Part shown: piece after piece, positions 45,001 to 52,175 of the stretch
Layout: the number at the start of each line of letters is the position of its first letter
How positions within the stretch are numbered: the first letter of the stretch is position 1
From: Anisus vortex
Lineage: Eukaryota; Mollusca; Gastropoda; Planorbidae
Reading direction: 5' to 3'
Assembly (NCBI GenBank): GCA_949126835.1
Contig: OX421505.1
Coordinates: 9,439,783-9,503,782, forward strand
Length of the DNA: 64,000 nt
The notes under the pieces: generated by a model
Database searches by the model: none
Told to the model about the DNA's origin: nothing
What the model saw: only the letters and a program-made list of their open reading frames with translations
Made by a program: the position numbers and the translations under genes

Positions 45001-47725
45001 AATAAAACAATAATGAAATATAATGTCCTTACTTTAGTTTTATACTGGATTCATTGTACATCTCTCTTAAAATGTATATACCTATGTCCATTTCAATAAT
45101 TCTATCATGCCACATGTGGCCACTTATTTCACTTAATCACTGTTTGGTATACAGACAATGCAATACATTGATTCAATTTTACATAAACTAAAATTAATTC
45201 CAATGAAATATTTAAACTATCTTATACACAGAGTAAAAAGAATAGTAAAAATATAATTCGTATAAACATCTACTCTAAATCTAAAACACGCCAGTCTTGT
45301 AACAATCGGAGTGCCTAAAGTGTAATACCAAAATCTCGCATCATTCCTTTCCTTTACAATTTCAGAACACAGAACTTATTCATTCATATCAAATCTTGCA
45401 TGCTTTTCATGTTATTTTAGAAAGCTCTAATTTGTTCTAACTTTTTTTTATTTAGTTGGTTGAATATTTGTACTGTAAAACATTTAAATTACCTCTGCAC
45501 TCTGCAATGTGTTGTTTGGTTCTCTGTAATACAGTAACTTTATTGTGAAAAAGCAGTCGAAATAATGTAAAACAACTTTGAGAGTTCTAGCTTTTAATAG
45601 CTTTGGATATGGGGCATGGTGTCCGAGCGGAAGCGCATTTGGCTAGCATGCTAAGGATCCTGGGTTTGAATCCTGGTAAAGGCTAGAATTTTTTTGCCGG
45701 GACTTGAGGGTGTCCCTGAGTCTATCCAGCTCTGATGAAACTGGACTTGGGGTGAAGTAAAGGCGGCTGGGCGTTGTGCTGGCCACACATCCCTTAATAT
45801 GCCATGGCCACAGAAACTGGTGAATGCTGCTTGACTTTACTTACTTACTTAATATCTGTGGATTGGGTCAAATATAATTCAAGACTAGGCTCAAACACTT
45901 AGTGGGAAGCAATAGTCTGAATAAAAGGAGTGTCTGTAACACTTGAGGTTTGGATCACAAGGCAAGAAAAAGCATGCAATCAGATTATTATTTTTACTTA
46001 CTTTTTCCAGTTTTTTATGATGAGTAAATTAAAAAGGGAGCAAAATAAAACAATCAATTTCATTAATTCTCTGCCTCCTCTTTTGTAGGTGTGCTCTTAT
46101 GGGGATGGACATGAACCAGGCCGACTATGACGGCAGGACGGCCTTGCACGTGGCGGCTGCAGAAGGGCACTACTCCGTGGTGAAGTTCTTGCTGGAGAAA
46201 AGCAACTGCTCTCCGATGCTGAAAGACAGGTTAGTCTGGTTGCCCAGAGGTTAATCCTTAAGCAAAGTTTAATTTTTTAATGCTTTATTTTCCAGTTACA
46301 TGGAATAGTAATTGAAATAATTAGATTGGTAAATTACATAGAATTTAATCAGTGGTTTGGAAAGAATAAATGTCACATAATAGATGGTTTGTTTTAGCAA
46401 ATAGAATGTAGTAATTAGGTCATATTTCAATTAGCCAGCTAATGAGAAGTCACTAACCAAGTTAGATTTATTACACAAAGTAGGTAAAATTCACATCAGT
46501 TCTTTTTACGTAAGGAAGGTGCAGTGCCATCCATGCATCCGTAGGTAAGGGACGTACGTTGGTGATTATTGCGCTTTATTACAGGTAGCCAGTGCAGATA
46601 TTTAAGCTCACAACAAACCATGCGCAAACAAAGTACTGCACTCATCACAGTCACTCCTTAGAATTCCCAGTGTGGCTGGACACAAAAAGAAGTACCTTGG
46701 AGTGAGCTCATTTGAATTTGTTGTGCGTTTCATATGAAACAGCTTGCCTCAGACACTGCTGGTTACTGATAGAAAAGAGTCTTTTAAAAAGAGTTTAAAG
46801 ACCTTTCTCTTTAACTAGTGTTTGTATTCCTTACTTACCAATACTTCTGACACTAAAATGTATACTAAGAGCGCACTAGGCATACTAAATGTAATAGCAT
46901 GGAGAGAAGCGTTATATAGATAACTATCATTATCATAATAATTCAATAATCTAGACACAGTTCACTGAGTCAGCCGAGATAAGTCGTCTAGATATGGGGC
47001 ACGGTGGCCGAGCGGCAGCGCGTTTGACAGCGCGTTCGTCTTGCGTTCCGAAGGTTCTGGGTTCAAATCCTGGTGGGAGATAGGATTTTTTCCAGGGACT
47101 CAAGGGTAAGGGTGTCCCTGAGTCTACCCAGCTCTGATGGGTACCTGACATTAGTCGGGGTATTAAGTAAAGGTGACTGGGCATTGTGTCGTGGCCACAG
47201 AAACTGGTGAACGCTGCTTCACCAGCCCTATGATCAGTTTAGTGGGAAGGGTACTTTACTTTACTTTTAAGTAATCTAGATAGTGTTCATTAAGTTATAA
47301 ATAACTCAATAAGTTAATAAGAATTTAAATATTGAGTGAGATAAAGTTCCCTAAGTAAATTTGATACCATTCAATTAGTAAGCTATAATAATATATTATA
47401 GTGCTCATTAAGTTACATAAAAGTTGATTAGAAAGAATTTACTTTTAGTAAGCTGAATAAGCTTGTCAGAAATCACTTTGCAAGTTAAATAGAATTTTAA
47501 AATTTGTTTTTTGATTATCTACTAAGTGTCATGCATGACTCAAATTGCGATACTTGATGTAAAAAAACAAGGATGACATACTAAAACATCCTCAGATGGA
47601 ACTTCACGCCCATTGATGATGCCAAGAGATTCAACCGCCAAAAGTGCGTGGACGTCCTCCAGACCTTCATGCAGAAGGAAAAAGACAAACAGACAAGCAT
47701 AGGTTCTGGGGAGGAAATAAAATAA
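15974..47725 (+). CDS. GLS: Mitochondrial glutaminase, kidney type (15 exons, 627 aa)
   Basis: Hydrolyses glutamine to glutamate and ammonia in mitochondria. Spliced exons are listed separately (1884 nt). Residues 1-40 are rich in Arg, Leu and Ser and lack acids, fitting a mitochondrial presequence. Residues about 95-200 are the helical N-terminal region. The serine beta-lactamase-like catalytic domain follows. All active-site residues known from human KGA are present at a constant offset of -33: Y216, S253 and K256 (SxxK), N302, E348, N355, Y381, Y433, V451. Ankyrin repeats occupy about 520-615. Human KGA is 669 aa; most of the difference is at the N-terminus. Oddities: a GC-AG intron 4, and a changed allosteric loop (residues 282-291, [10 protein letters not shown]). 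The catalytic assignment is secure; the regulatory consequences are inference. Confidence 0.95.
16290..16450 (+). mobile_element. LINE 3'-end fragment (family B)
   Basis: Encodes [19 protein letters not shown], the LINE RT C-terminus, then the 3' UTR ending 'gaaggagcgtctgtaatg' and 'ataagataagata'. The clearest copy in the window. In GLS intron 1. Confidence 0.8.
18060..18400. repeat. GATA-rich satellite with 96-bp higher-order unit
   Basis: The motif 'gaaagaaagatagaaaaata' recurs at about 18104, 18200 and 18296, giving a 96-bp period within a GATA/GACA microsatellite. The 158-aa minus-strand ORF across it is an artefact. Confidence 0.85.
19261..19350 (+). mobile_element. SINE family A, 3' fragment
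   Basis: 'gtgctggccacacaag' and 'ggtgaacgttgcttcatcgg' match the 3' body of the copies at 45611 and 46996. Confidence 0.6.
19489..19588 (+). CDS. GLS: GLS exon 2 (aa 90-123)
   Basis: Acceptor 'tttccctcag', donor 'gtaagt'. Encodes [20 protein letters not shown], matching human 'L-L-F-Y-T-I-A-E-G-Q-E-K-I'. Confidence 0.9.
19829..20087 (-). mobile_element. tRNA-derived SINE family A
   Basis: Minus-oriented full-length copy. The tRNA-like head lies at the right (gcgctgccgccaccgtggc), the body holds 'ggtgaacgcttcttcaccg' type wording, and a (CTTTA)n tail lies at the left. The box B region is damaged. Confidence 0.8.
20899..21077. mobile_element. hAT MITE, 'gcggtccgcgggcc' type, 179 bp
   Basis: Perfect 8-bp TSD 'atttaaac' (20891-20898 and 21078-21085). 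Ends 'caagggtgtgcaac' and 'gttgcacgctcctg' are inverted repeats. Confidence 0.88.
21098..21515. repeat. Diverged tandem repeat, about 55-60 bp unit
   Basis: Loosely repeated 'ttggcccaatattgaactatatag' -type units, about seven, strongly diverged. Interrupted by the mini-element at 21396-21468. Confidence 0.6.
21396..21468. mobile_element. 73-bp piggyBac-like mini-MITE
   Basis: Flanked by TTAA on both sides (21392-21395, 21469-21472), with ends 'cccttcccgtaccg' and 'cgggactgtaaggg'. TTAA plus a CCCTT terminus is typical of piggyBac. Removing it restores the surrounding tandem repeat. Confidence 0.65.
21874..22286 (+). mobile_element. SPIN-like non-autonomous hAT element, 413 bp
   Basis: Starts 'cagtggttcccaacctt', ends 'ggctgggaaccgctg', with imperfect 8-bp flanks 'aactatcg'/'cactagcg' (6 of 8). 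Subterminal 'aatgccgcgacccctta' and 'gttgtggcgaccc', internal 'taaatatctgatat' and 'gtgttttccg', and terminal 'aatggtcgttcggcccc' follow the SPIN consensus order as I remember it. No ORF. Confidence 0.8.
22643..22721. repeat. 16-bp minisatellite, about 5 copies
   Basis: Unit 'ttcagtatgacctatg', with later copies changed to 'ttctgtatgac' and 'ttctgaatgac'. Confidence 0.9.
22781..23057 (-). mobile_element. tRNA-derived SINE family A
   Basis: Full-length minus copy. The reverse-complemented box B 'attcgaacctggga' and head 'acgcgctgccgctaggcca' are clear. The left end 'aagtaaagta' is the tail. Confidence 0.85.
23096..23238. mobile_element. hAT MITE related to 20899-21077
   Basis: Begins 'cagtggtctgcagcaggcgg' with 'cccgcgggtcacaaca', matching the 20899 copy; the other end is 'gtttcacgcccca'. 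The TSD is not convincing, so the right edge is approximate. Confidence 0.6.
23385..23845 (+). pseudogene. LINE reverse-transcriptase remnant split by a MITE
   Basis: Before the MITE it encodes FHPEKCQL; after it, [20 protein letters not shown] and, in another frame, LGFMKRDF. This is the RT thumb region ('YLGV..L.W..HI') of Jockey/RTE-type LINEs. Frameshifted and dead. A parallel relic is at 62990. Confidence 0.8.
23416..23620. mobile_element. hAT-like MITE 'caggggtcggc' family, in LINE relic
   Basis: Ends 'caggggtcggctacc' and 'ggttgccgacc' are inverted repeats, with 'ggcacgcgtgcc' subterminally. Same family as 60828 and 61560. No TSD remains; the last bases appear deleted. Confidence 0.7.
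24911..25036 (-). mobile_element. SINE family A, truncated
   Basis: Contains the tail 'aagtaagttaagtatcccgtc' -like end and the 'ctgtggccatggcatacta' body; the tRNA-like head is missing. Confidence 0.7.
25580..25675. repeat. (CT)n / (CA) microsatellite
   Basis: Compound CT-rich tract with short CA insertions. Overlapping Ser/Leu-rich ORFs are artefacts. Confidence 0.9.
25981..26215 (+). mobile_element. SINE family A, diverged
   Basis: Head 'acgtggtcgaggccggcgca', box B 'gggtttgaaccctgg', body 'acattagttgggtgagagta', 3' 'ctggtgaacgctgcttcacg'. Confidence 0.75.
26745..26950 (+). pseudogene. LINE C-terminal remnant
   Basis: Encodes, with frameshifts, '[19 protein letters not shown]' then NAWRREVE and '[15 protein letters not shown]'. 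This Arg-rich block ending an RT is standard in several invertebrate LINE clades. Confidence 0.75.
26976..27030. repeat. (CT)n(CA)n microsatellite
   Basis: About 30 nt of CT followed by about 24 nt of CA. Produces spurious ORFs on both strands. Confidence 0.95.
27454..27659 (-). mobile_element. SINE family A, diverged
   Basis: Minus copy with 'ggccacggcatactag', 'aatgtcaggtacccatcag' and the head 'gaacgcgctgccgctcagc'. The tail side is truncated. Confidence 0.7.
27660..28937. other. GLS intron 2 segment, no gene seen
   Basis: Contains a poly-C run near 28305 and CT-rich tracts near 28775-28830. No TE boundaries or coding signal recognised. Confidence 0.4.
28938..29160. repeat. GATA/GATTTA microsatellite
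   Basis: Repeated 'gatagatttagatagatag' with interruptions. The overlapping minus-strand ORF is an artefact. Confidence 0.9.
29222..29710 (+). mobile_element. Second tRNA-like SINE family (C), hairpin 3' end
   Basis: A tRNA-like stretch at about 29378-29430 has an A-box-like 'agcacagttgttaactta' and B box 'ggggttcgattctcc'. The 3' end 'acccgggcaacgccgggca' forms a GC-rich hairpin, followed by an AT tail. The anticodon stem does not pair, so this is not a tRNA gene. A similar hairpin lies at 31610-31632. Confidence 0.6.
29711..31726. other. GLS intron 2 segment, no gene seen
   Basis: AT-rich. Contains a duplicated 'taccggtatattattgtata' at 31540-31585, a T-rich tract near 31310-31350, and a 'cccccggcgtcgcccgggg' hairpin near 31612 that resembles the SINE C terminus. 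Confidence 0.4.
31727..31923. mobile_element. hAT MITE, 'cagtggtgtagctaggg' type, 197 bp
   Basis: Perfect 8-bp TSD 'atctagaa' (31719-31726, 31924-31931). Ends 'cagtggtgtagctaggg' and 'ccctagcaacggcactg' are inverted repeats. GC-rich interior. Confidence 0.9.
33799..33915 (+). other. GC-rich exon-like island in GLS intron 2
   Basis: A good acceptor ('ttctctctctacag') is followed by about 115 nt that are GC-rich, open in two frames, and unlike the AT-rich surroundings. No suitable downstream donor or homology recognised. Could be a cryptic exon or a TE fragment. Confidence 0.25.
34583..34682. repeat. Tandem duplication, about 49 bp
   Basis: 'ctagtctattctct' begins at about 34582 and 34631, each followed by 'agagtcct' and 'gataa-gctgtct' wording. 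Confidence 0.75.
36168..36304 (+). CDS. GLS: GLS exon 3 (aa 124-168)
   Basis: Acceptor 'ttttgttgcag', donor 'gtatgt'. Encodes [18 protein letters not shown], nearly identical to the human segment. Follows a 16.6 kb intron. Confidence 0.93.
37197..37375 (-). mobile_element. SINE family D (tRNA-like), copy 1
   Basis: On the minus strand: a tRNA-like head 'ggtcctgcggttagttcacc', box-B-like 'ggcctgggttctagccc', and a 3' end near 'gaaggaacgtctgtaaaact'. Shares a body ('aaactcctacagggtgacag') with 50760-50935. Confidence 0.6.
37571..37710. repeat. 13-bp minisatellite abutting GLS exon 4 acceptor
   Basis: Unit 'ttttgtataataa', about 10 copies with variants 'ttttgtgtaataa'. It ends less than 15 bp before the exon 4 acceptor, so branch point and pyrimidine tract fall in or next to the array. 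Confidence 0.88.
37720..37849 (+). CDS. GLS: GLS exon 4 (aa 169-212), non-canonical GC donor
   Basis: Acceptor 'tattttcag' lies just downstream of a 13-bp minisatellite. Encodes [20 protein letters not shown] and ends CAG followed by 'gcgagt'. Only the GC donor keeps the frame into exon 5. Confidence 0.9.
37930..39603 (+). mobile_element. hAT transposon relic, 1674 bp
   Basis: Perfect 8-bp TSD 'ctataaac' (37922-37929, 39604-39611). TIRs 'cagcgatggcgaacct' and 'aggttcgccatcactg' differ at one base. Subterminal 'ggcacgcgtgcca' palindromes. Contains degraded transposase, sense to GLS. Confidence 0.92.
37984..39234 (+). pseudogene. hAT transposase (ZBED/Charlie-like), broken
   Basis: Several disrupted frames. 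37984-38246 encodes [20 protein letters not shown] and the 'CIIHH' motif, the conserved catalytic core ('TDGAPSMVG...C.IH'). 38385-38620 encodes [15 protein letters not shown] and LTDMVWL. 39060-39234 encodes the hAT dimerisation motif ([20 protein letters not shown]). The N-terminal zinc finger is deleted, and frameshifts and stops prevent function. Confidence 0.88.
40087..40166 (+). CDS. GLS: GLS exon 5 (aa 213-238)
   Basis: Acceptor 'aactacag', donor 'gtagac'. Encodes LASYIPQL with the catalytic tyrosine (Y216), then [11 protein letters not shown]. Confidence 0.93.
40330..40535 (+). mobile_element. LINE 3'-end fragment (family B)
   Basis: 'tctcttcccaagtggcgtc', 'tgaatgggttacctgaac' and 'gaagaagcgtatgtaacg' correspond to the copies at 12640 and 16290. 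In GLS intron 5. Confidence 0.75.
40690..40870 (+). mobile_element. SINE family A, very diverged
   Basis: Box-B-like 'gggattcaaatcct', then 'cattgttctggctacaatatc' and 'ggtaaaccctgcttcac' in SINE A order. Confidence 0.45.
40917..41080 (+). CDS. GLS: GLS exon 6 (aa 239-293), catalytic SxxK and allosteric loop
   Basis: Acceptor 'ccttttgcaag', donor 'gtaaaa'. Encodes CLQSVSKPL (S253, K256) and the divergent loop [10 protein letters not shown]. Confidence 0.93.
41222..41600 (+). repeat. Possible old tRNA-derived repeat with poly-C
   Basis: 'gctttgtggtcaagactttg' and 'gattcaaatctgatg' resemble A and B boxes. Ends near a poly-C run at 41565. Short ORFs here lack homology. Confidence 0.3.
41827..41918 (+). 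CDS. GLS: GLS exon 7 (aa 294-324)
   Basis: Acceptor 'ttctctgcag', donor 'gtaagt'. Encodes [11 protein letters not shown] with substrate-binding N302. Confidence 0.95.
42309..42367 (+). CDS. GLS: GLS exon 8 (aa 325-343)
   Basis: Acceptor 'ttgatttcag', donor 'gtaagt'. Encodes [12 protein letters not shown]. Short 59-nt exon in phase. Confidence 0.93.
42816..42882 (+). CDS. GLS: GLS exon 9 (aa 344-366)
   Basis: Acceptor 'cattccag', donor 'gtgagg'. Encodes [18 protein letters not shown] with E348, N355 and Y361. Confidence 0.95.
43011..43061 (+). CDS. GLS: GLS exon 10 (aa 367-383)
   Basis: Acceptor 'ttttcttcag', donor 'gtgagt'. Encodes [17 protein letters not shown] with Y381. Confidence 0.95.
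43602..43778 (+). CDS. GLS: GLS exon 11 (aa 384-442)
   Basis: Acceptor 'ttttttttcag', donor 'gtaagc'. Encodes [11 protein letters not shown] and [11 protein letters not shown] with Y433. Confidence 0.95.
44398..44529 (+). CDS. GLS: GLS exon 12 (aa 443-486)
   Basis: Acceptor 'ccacaacag', donor 'gtgagt'. Encodes [20 protein letters not shown] with V451. Confidence 0.95.
44653..44807 (+). CDS. GLS: GLS exon 13 (aa 487-537)
   Basis: Acceptor 'gtcttgcaag', donor 'gttaga'. Encodes [11 protein letters not shown] and the start of the ankyrin region ([16 protein letters not shown]). Reading through the donor would give a short tail ending at 44898. Confidence 0.93.
45611..45850 (+). mobile_element. 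tRNA-derived SINE family A, full length
   Basis: Head 'ggggcatggtgtccgagcgg', box B 'gggtttgaatcctgg', 'cttgagggtgtccctgagtc', 'aagtaaaggcggctgggcg', 'gctggccacacatc', 'ctggtgaatgctgcttgac', tail of CTTA/CTTTA repeats. Confidence 0.88.
45863..45945 (+). mobile_element. LINE family B tail fragment
   Basis: 'caagactaggctcaaac' and 'agtgggaagcaatagtctg' through 'aaaaggagtgtctgtaac' match the family-B 3' UTR. Confidence 0.6.
46089..46229 (+). CDS. GLS: GLS exon 14 (aa 538-584), ankyrin repeat
   Basis: Acceptor 'cttttgtag', donor 'gttagt'. Encodes [20 protein letters not shown], a typical ankyrin repeat. Confidence 0.95.
46690..46950 (+). pseudogene. LINE (CR1/L2-like) C-terminus and 3' UTR
   Basis: Encodes [20 protein letters not shown] then FLFN-stop, the typical 'LP..L....SFK..LKTFLF' end of a LINE ORF2. 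Ends 'agaagcgttatataga' with an AT-rich repeat tail. In GLS intron 14. Confidence 0.72.
46996..47268 (+). mobile_element. tRNA-derived SINE family A, best-preserved copy
   Basis: Begins 'ggggcacggtggccgagcgg', box B 'gggttcaaatcctgg', body 'tgggtacctgacattagtc', ends 'ggtactttactttactttt'. A useful reference for the family. Confidence 0.9.
47596..47725 (+). CDS. GLS: GLS exon 15 (aa 585-627), C-terminus
   Basis: Acceptor 'acatcctcag'. Encodes [20 protein letters not shown] and a charged tail ending GEEIK-stop. An AATAAA overlaps the stop codon but is too close to be the likely poly(A) signal. Confidence 0.92.
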
Positions 47726-50700
47726 GTGCCCCCATCTGGCAGCGACCATGGACAGAGACCTGTTGTTAAAGTGGAGAGGGAGGGGATGTTTTCATTGGCT
47801 CATTCACCACTGCACAATTCCACTCACTTCCTAATGGATCATTCTCAATACTCATCGTTTTATTCAAATGTGATATAAAGATTGAAAGTGCTTGATCTTT
47901 TTTATTTGCTATAAAGGTCTGTTTGGATCTTATAATGAAAACTGTAGGATGTTGCACTTATGTCATAGGAAAAATGTGTACTTTATGATATTTTGTAATG
48001 ATTAATTTATTGTAGAATTTTATAAGGAAAAAATTTTAATGTAGAATTTTTACCATTTTTTTTTTGAAAGAAAAACCACAATTCTTTTTTTTTTTTTTTG
48101 TAGTATTTTTTATGGCATGTTGGATATTGGAAAGAATGTGAAATTTTTACTATAGCCTAAATAGTTTTTCTTCATGAATAGTTTTTTTGTGTATGTAGGC
48201 TACTTATATGGTCACAACATTGTAGACTATTTGGTATGTTTTTAAGGATTGAATTAGCTGTTGATTTGTGAGGAATTACAGCCTTACACTACTTACAGTA
48301 TTGTTGGAAGAAAAGCACAAATTGTAGATTTATGACATTGCTCATTGTTATTTGTTTGTTAATTTTTCTAATTGGTCTGGGAATACAGTGCTATGGAGTT
48401 GACGAAATGGAACCAGTTATCTCTGTATTGCTTTCAAGACTTCAACCATTTCTAGGACAATTTTTATTGGATGCCAAAATCTTACCAATGTTGACTATAG
48501 AGATGCAAGGCATAGGGAAATATGAGGGTGCCATACACTGATTGACTTTGCAGAATTATTTCTTCACAAGAGTCACAAACTCCAGTCCTTGGTGAATGCT
48601 TTCTGCACTAAGAAATGTTTTATTTCCTATGTCCTGACGTCTTGAATTCCCTAAGCCATGACATGACAGAGTTGTCAGATAAATGATAATGTTTTTGTTA
48701 AAGAAGACTACATTTAATACAAGGCCATGACATGTTTGGCATTCAGGAAACGGAACAGTAAGAGAAACTTGTTTTGCTTGTATTATTAAGATCACTTCAC
48801 AGCTGTCTGGCTGGTCACTTCAGGCAAATTTTCTATTTGGTTGCAGATTGCAGTAAATTTCCAGCTAGCTTAACATTTCTTATCTTTTAGCATAAAATCT
48901 GGCACAATATTAATGCAACACTCACCTTTTATTTGACAACACCTATATATGCAACTTAAAAGCTATGGATAAAATGCAATGGTGCTAAGAAGTATTCAGA
49001 GGAAACATATCATACCATATCCCTTTCTGTGAAATATTAATGTTAACTTTAATGATATTGCAGCCAACCATGCTATTTTAGTTATCATTGTGCCAATATT
49101 CTCTAACTTAATATATAAATAGGCCTGTATATTATTGCTTATATTTTATACTATTCTGTGCTTTATGTCTATAATATTGTGAAATCCAAAACTTAACACA
49201 AGTAGAGATACTATTATTTGTAAAAACATGTACATATTTAAAACATAACAAATATTGGTTTACATTTTTCAAAATTGCATACAACACTTCAAAGAATGAA
49301 TTTATTGTGAATGTTCATAAAGTTTAGTACCAACTAAACACAAAATTTTGGTAGCTCTGGACTGCCAGCACACAACTGTAAACCTGAATGTCCCAGGATC
49401 AAATCTAGGCTAACCAGGACACACTTGCCCACACAGTCTATTTGTGGAAATGAGAAGTGTGGAAGTACAGTGTGCTGGCAACACAGTGTGCTGGCAACAC
49501 AAGCAGTTGGTGTGCCATGTCTGCAGAATTCAGCTGACTTTACTTTAGTCTGTTCTGTAGACTTAAAAGATTTCAAAGTTGATTATTTGTTTTACATTCT
49601 GCTGATTCGATGATCTCCCCTTGAGTTATTGTGATTTATCTACCCTGAGTGACTTTCATTTGTTGACAAAATTTAGTTTACCAAAGAATTTTAGAATGAA
49701 GTGAATATGGGCAGAAACTTTTGTTGTTTGTGTGCTGTAAAATATTATAATATTTCTGCCTAGAATGCAGCATCTGGCTACTAATGTTGATTGTGAGATT
49801 GTGTGGCTAGAACAAATCTTATTCAGAATAATCTTATTTATAATAATAATCTGCTTTGGTGGTTTTATCTAAAAGCTGTTTTGTTTAGCAAATGTCTAAT
49901 GCTTGGACATGTTATGTCTTGTCGAGATTTGGCCAGAACATTTAGATCTCATTGTTTTGGGAGCAGCTATGCCTTACACTCCACCAAAAGTCCCATAGCG
50001 GCATAGTGCAGTTTCCTACAATGATGGGGATGGGATTCTGGGTGTTTGCATTGTTCGTCTCTATTTAAGGCAAGATGCCAGACCATGCTTTTATTATTAT
50101 GTTGAAAACCCGCAAAATCTTTCAACGACTCAGCATACATATCAAGTGGACTTGTATTTCGCACAGCAATAAAGTTAAAGTATTTCCTGTGATAGCTGAG
50201 GTGGCTTGTTACAGCATCTGTACCCTTCCCCCTACACAACCCTGTCTGCCCCCCCCCCCCCTCCGCCCACCACCCCTGGGTGTATACTCTGGTCTTATTT
50301 CCTTCGTGGATCCATAGCTGAGGTTAGTGAGAAAAAGCGCACCATGCTGGCCACACAACCGCCCTAGTGTGCACTTAAGAGCCACTTGTGTGAAACAAAA
50401 CACTGGGGGGGAATGAATATCTATTTCTTGTTGCATGCAGACATCTAGTATTAGCTGCTATAGGAGAGACAGTTACAATAAAGAAGCATTGACCACCATT
50501 GATTTAAAAAAAACTTTAAAACAATACTCAGATGTAATTGTAATAATTTATTCATTGTGTTATTTTTTTTTCTCCACATTTTCATGCAAAATATCTGTGA
50601 AATTAATCAATTGTTTCATTTTTTTAAATTTGTGTTAGTTTTGTAAAACAATGTTCATATGCCTTTTGTTCTAAACATTGGGTGTCCAAAATGAAGCAGC

Positions 50701-50759
50701 TTCTCCACTCCTCCACCCCTCCCTTGTTTTCACATAGTTCTTTTTTTTAAAAGTAACTT

Positions 50760-50935
50760 ATAAGTTTACAGACGTTCCTTCCAGGCCCAAAACTCCTGTG
50801 GGGCGGCAGGGATTGGTTGCTGGCACGGTTAGAACACAGGCTGTTTTTTTATTTTACATAACTTGGTAAAAAATAGCAATCTCACCGAGGGCAACCTAGC
50901 GTTTTGACTCTTAGGCAGTGTATCACTGCACTGTC
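50760..50935 (-). mobile_element. SINE family D, copy 2
   Basis: 'ttacagacgttccttccagg', 'aaactcctgtggggcggcag' and 'ttagaacacaggctgtttt' correspond to 37197-37375 in the same orientation. The head is eroded. Confidence 0.6.
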
Positions 50936-51030
50936 ATTTCAGGACTCAAAAACTGTTGTTATACGCCTACACATATCTTTATCTCTCTCTATATATATAT
51001 GTATATATTATATATGTATATAATTATATG

Positions 51031-51278
51031 CAGTGCTTTTTTTGTGACAGTACGCACCGGTAGGGTGTACCGGCACCTTTTTCATTGTGGGGAAAAAATT
51101 ATTCGTTTTCTTGTATTTTAACGTTTATTATTAATTTATTATATTATTAATTTGTTAAAATTGAATTATTTTAAAATTGCGCGCAATAAGAATTAAAATA
51201 TAAAATGCGAAACTGCTTTAAAAGTTAGGCAATCCATCACTGAGTACCCGCACCTATTTTTTTACAAAAAAAGCACTG
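51031..51278 (+). mobile_element. hAT MITE 'cagtgctttttt' family, copy 2 (248 bp)
   Basis: Perfect 8-bp TSD 'attatatg' (51023-51030, 51279-51286). Ends 'cagtgctttttttgt' and 'acaaaaaaagcactg'. Inverted relative to copy 1 at 7425. Confidence 0.92.
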
Positions 51279-51418
51279 ATTATATGTATTATAATTATGT
51301 TATAAAATGTTCAGAGTTACCATACAGAGATTAGAACACTGAACAGTTGAAACATACATGTAGAGTGTTGTGCCAGCAGTCAGTCAGTTTTTACATACAT
51401 TTGAATTGTTCCCCTTAT

Positions 51419-51550
51419 TTTGTGTAAATAGCTATACACATTATTGTGTGTAAATAGCCATACACATTATTGTGTGTAAATAGCCATACACATTATTGTG
51501 TGTAAATAGCCATACACATTCTTGTGTGTAAATAGCTATTCACATTTTAA
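51419..51550. repeat. 26-bp minisatellite, about 5 copies
   Basis: Unit 'tgtgtaaatagccatacaca' plus 'ttattg'. Central copies are identical and edge copies diverge. Confidence 0.92.
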
Positions 51551-51899
51551 TGTGTAAATAGATTAACTGGTTTGTTTACTTTTTGTCTTTGGTTTGTTTT
51601 GATTTTTAAAATAAAGCTTTATCTATACATTGATTTAAAATTTGTAACTACCCAATGTAAAAGTTAAAGAGTTCGGGATGTGTAGGTTTTAGGTTTCCAA
51701 TTCTGGTCAAGTTCTGTTGTTTTTTTTTTATAGTTTTATCAGCTAATTGTCCTAAAGTTGAACATTTGCACAATGAATCAAGTTGTAATTTTTTATCCTT
51801 GATTAATTAGAGAAACTAACATTATAATTATATAACTTTTTTTTCTTTTTCAACTTTGTTTTTTTATTTGTTAAATATGCCAATTTATTTTCATTTTCT

Positions 51900-52175
51900 A
51901 CTCCCTCAAGTGTGTGGGTTACAAGAGGTTGCCCCCCCCCCCCTCTATCAGACTGTGCCTGTGGTGCACTGTGGGATTGTGTGGTTAGCTTAAAATATGT
52001 CTTTCCACCCAACTATTTTTATTCTAGACCTGGCTGGACTCAGGGAATCTGCCCCCCCCCCCAACCCTCCTCTCACAAACCCCAGAATAAGTCCCAACTT
52101 GTCTAGATCTGAACCACACACCCATCACCATTGAATCAAAGAACCAATCAACCTACCCACTGGACCACAGAGCCC
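51900..52175 (-). mobile_element. Possible old tRNA-derived SINE
   Basis: On the minus strand a head-like 'gctctgtggtccagtgggta' is followed by a 'tggttcagatctag' box-B-like motif. Contains two poly-C runs. No second good copy identified. Confidence 0.35.

Larger units (their letters stand above)
44808..46088. other. GLS: GLS intron 13
   Basis: The first 800 nt are AT-rich unique DNA; a SINE and a LINE tail occupy the rest. Confidence 0.6.

Noticed and set aside
46996..47070. tRNA gene
   Set aside because: Same head occurs in many copies followed by a shared non-tRNA body and tail, so it is a SINE.
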